From Anaerolineae bacterium (GTDB taxonomy: Bacteria > Chloroflexota > Anaerolineae > DRVO01): DNA of 61,975 nt. The stretch is from contig JABLXR010000022.1 in NCBI GenBank assembly GCA_013178015.1, forward strand, positions 1 through 61,975. Direction: 5' to 3'. The notes beneath the pieces were generated by a model. That model did no database searches. It was not told the origin of the DNA and saw nothing but the letters and a program-made list of their open reading frames with translations. Made by a program: the position numbers and the translations under genes. This document shows, one piece after another, positions 60,403 to 61,975 of the stretch (position 1 is the stretch's first letter; every line of letters starts with the position of its first letter).

Positions 60403-60645
60403 ATGCGGTGCCTGGTGGTGTACGACATAAGCGACGACAAGCTGCGCGCGAAGGTGGCCGACATCCTCATAGATTATGGGCTCGATCGCGTGCAGTACAG
60501 CGCCTTCGTCGGGCAGTTGGCGCGCACCCACATCGAGGAGATGAGCCTCAAAGTGAAGCGCCGGGTGGGCAGGGCCAAGGGCGCGAAGGTGCTGGTCTTC
60601 ACTATCTGCCAGAAGGATTGGGATGAACGAATTGACATACCTTGA
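60403..60645 (+). CDS. cas2: Cas2
   Basis: An 80-residue protein: RCLVVYDISDDKLRAKVADI with the conserved aspartate after the first strand, LIDYGLDRVQYSAFVGQLAR, and a short final strand KVLVFTICQKDW. Cas2 dimers bridge two Cas1 dimers. A GTG at 60400 precedes the ATG at 60403. It overlaps cas4 by 23 bp. Confidence 0.93.
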   Translation: MRCLVVYDISDDKLRAKVADILIDYGLDRVQYSAFVGQLARTHIEEMSLKVKRRVGRAKGAKVLVFTICQKDWDERIDIP

Positions 60646-61318
60646 GAGGCCCGAGATCGTCGCTAGGGAAGCGGCGGAACGCCTTCATAGCATAGCCCTT
60701 GACGAGACCACGGTGGAGCCATTTCACCTGCGGGTCAGCGAGATCAGGCAGTACTGGTACTGCCCTCGGCTGCTTTACTACTTCTACTGTCTGCCGGATG
60801 TGCGCCCCATCACCTACAAGATGGAAGAGGGGCTAGAGCAGCATCGGGAGGAAGTCCTGCGAGAACGCAGGCGCGGCCTGGCCTTCTACGGCCTGCAAGA
60901 GGTTGAGGGGAAAGCCCGCAAGCGGTTCGACGTCATCACCGAGAGCGAGCGCCTGCGCCTTCGCGGCAGGCTGGACGCGCTGATAGAAGTGGAGGAGGAG
61001 GGGGGAGTCCGAGCCTACCCGGTGGAGTACAAGGCTACACGGCGAGAGCCCGGGCCCCAGTACCGCCTGCAGTTGGCCGCCTACGCCCTCATGCTCGAGG
61101 AGCAGGAAGGTTGCCGCATCAACCAGGGCTTCTTCGTTCTCCTACCCCTGAGGAAAGCCATCCCGGTACGGCTGGACCGGGCTGCCAAACTGAGGGCGGA
61201 GCGAGCGGTGCTGGACATGCATCGAATCGTGCGCGGCGAGGTTCTGCCTCCGCCGCCGCGGTCCGCAGCCAGGTGCAGCACCTGCGAGTTCCGCCGGTTC
61301 TGCAACGATCTGTGGTAG
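60623..61318 (+). CDS. cas4: Cas4 exonuclease
   Basis: A 231-residue Cas4. The first cluster cysteine is in IRQYWYCPRLLYYFYC, the nuclease core has RGRLDALIEVE and AYPVEYKATRREPGPQYRLQ with the E-x-K and QL motifs, and three cysteines close the iron-sulfur site (ARCSTCEFRRFCNDLW). Cas4 trims prespacers and selects PAM ends. The N-terminal 45 residues are an extension. It is the last cas gene before the array leader. Confidence 0.93.
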   Translation: MNELTYLERPEIVAREAAERLHSIALDETTVEPFHLRVSEIRQYWYCPRLLYYFYCLPDVRPITYKMEEGLEQHREEVLRERRRGLAFYGLQEVEGKARKRFDVITESERLRLRGRLDALIEVEEEGGVRAYPVEYKATRREPGPQYRLQLAAYALMLEEQEGCRINQGFFVLLPLRKAIPVRLDRAAKLRAERAVLDMHRIVRGEVLPPPPRSAARCSTCEFRRFCNDLW

Positions 61319-61545
61319 CGTCATGTCCGGACCCCTGCCCCAGAAAGCCCTCCAGCGGCCCTCTGGTGAGAACCTCGGCGCGCGGGGCCTCGGGCGAGTG
61401 CCGCCGTTCCCTCGGGGGGCCAGCGTTAGTATGCGCTGCTCGCCCAACACCTACCGGTTGTGTCATGCTGCCGCGAGAAAGGGTAGGGATCCAGTGGCAT
61501 TGAGACCTTCTCGCGCGCAATGCCGTACTACGCCCCGAACGGCAC

Positions 61546-61574
61546 TTGAGAGCAGTGGCGGAGGGCCGTAGAAT
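61546..61574 (+). promoter_or_regulatory. CRISPR leader promoter
   Basis: TTGAGA (61546-61551) and TAGAAT (61569-61574) with a 17-bp spacer lie 69 bp ahead of the first repeat and point into the array. The leader region 61319-61642 holds no gene. Confidence 0.6.
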
Positions 61575-61642
61575 GGCAGCAGGAGAGCCTTTCCGCACCT
61601 TAACAGCCGAATACGCCTTGAACAGGGGTACGAACTGCCTCG

Positions 61643-61975
61643 GTTCCAACCCCAACGATCCGACTGAGGATACTGAAACGCCAGTACTCCCGTTCCAGTC
61701 GGCCCGTTTCTGTCGGTTCCAACCCCAACGATCCGACTGAGGATACTGAAACACTACCTGGACCAAACAGGTCAGGTAGTGGAGGAGTTCCAACCCCAAC
61801 GATCCGACTGAGGATACTGAAACCTGTAGCTTGTTCACGATAGCCTCCTGTGGCATACTGTTCCAAACCCAACGATCCGACTGAGGATACTGAAACGCTG
61901 GGCGCTGGACCAGGGTGCGCCCATGCCGCCGGGTTCCAACCCCAACGATCCGACTGAGGATACTGAAACAGTATC
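61643..61975 (+). CRISPR. CRISPR array, five repeats visible, runs off the window
   Basis: The 37-bp repeat begins GTTCCAACCCCAACGATCCG and ends GACTGAGGATACTGAAAC. Copies are at 61643-61679, 61716-61752, 61787-61823, 61860-61896 and 61933-61969. The fourth has one change (A for C at position 8). Spacers are 36, 34, 36 and 36 bp, with six bases of a fifth. The ACTGAAAC end gives the usual 8-nt handle, so the array is read left to right and the leader lies on the cas4 side. The stem ATCC/GGAT is the likely Cas6 site. By eye I found no match of the spacers to the rest of the window. Confidence 0.97.

Noticed and set aside
61680-61932. Spacers targeting the phage genes of this same window
   Set aside because: Comparison by eye of the four complete spacers found no convincing match; a computed search would be decisive.
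1-61975. tRNA, rRNA, integrase and attachment sites
   Set aside because: None could be recognised; the phage-like region therefore has no defined borders.

Overview
The window is a high-GC bacterial chromosome segment. It looks like Chloroflexota, probably an Anaerolineae-type organism. The hints are the secreted proteins with a GGPYDLTWHTFDGGG-type motif, the SipW/TasA pair, two pstB genes around pstSCA, the CRISPR gene order and the many 'word-repeat' intergenic elements. This placement is inferred from gene character only; no rRNA or tRNA gene was seen.

Layout. (1) 0.2-23 kb: an anion permease and an inactive Y-family polymerase (ImuB-like), followed by a scattered minus-strand phage packaging and structural set. 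Reading leftwards on the minus strand this set is a zinc-finger terminase-small-like protein with a GAAC-N4-GTTC SOS-type operator, a small membrane protein, a frameshifted large terminase, a holin-like protein, portal, a DUF6504-like protein, a protease-capsid fusion, an OB-like protein, a connector and a tail hub protein. Plus-strand cargo interrupts it: a paralogous family of secreted proteins, a DUF6922 gene with a truncated partner, and a frameshifted hybrid histidine kinase. An MNT-HEPN pair also lies between the connector and tail genes, on the minus strand. (2) 23-31 kb: SpoIID-like protein, TasA/camelysin-like protein with an S26B signal peptidase, and pstB-pstS-pstC-pstA-pstB. (3) 31-43 kb: a minus-strand sugar-type ABC importer with a deacetylase-like enzyme and an M55 D-aminopeptidase, a response regulator facing a hybrid kinase that is coupled to an M14 peptidase, TspO and an SDR. 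(4) 43-62 kb: a WYL regulator, a type I-B (Cas8b1-Cas7-Cas5-Cas3-Cas6) operon, a type III-B Cmr1-6 operon with a Can2/Card1-type nuclease and Csx15, Cas1-Cas2-Cas4, and a CRISPR array running off the right end.

Most notable observation. Between the WYL gene and cas8b1 lies a minus-strand mini-CRISPR at 44375-44455: two degenerate repeats around one 36-nt pseudo-spacer. In both, the repeat stem is kept and the divergence is mostly in the loop. The first 20 nt of the pseudo-spacer match 19/20 to the start region of the promoter (TTGACG-N17-TATGAT) in front of the cas operon. The single mismatch is at position 12 and a CCC flank sits in the PAM position. This is the layout expected of a crRNA-like guide that represses its own cas operon or an adjacent toxin (CreTA/CreR-like).

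A second theme is at least six families of short-word inverted-repeat elements. They sit at, and often supply, the stop codons of about fourteen genes, and some have entered reading frames (terminase and portal).
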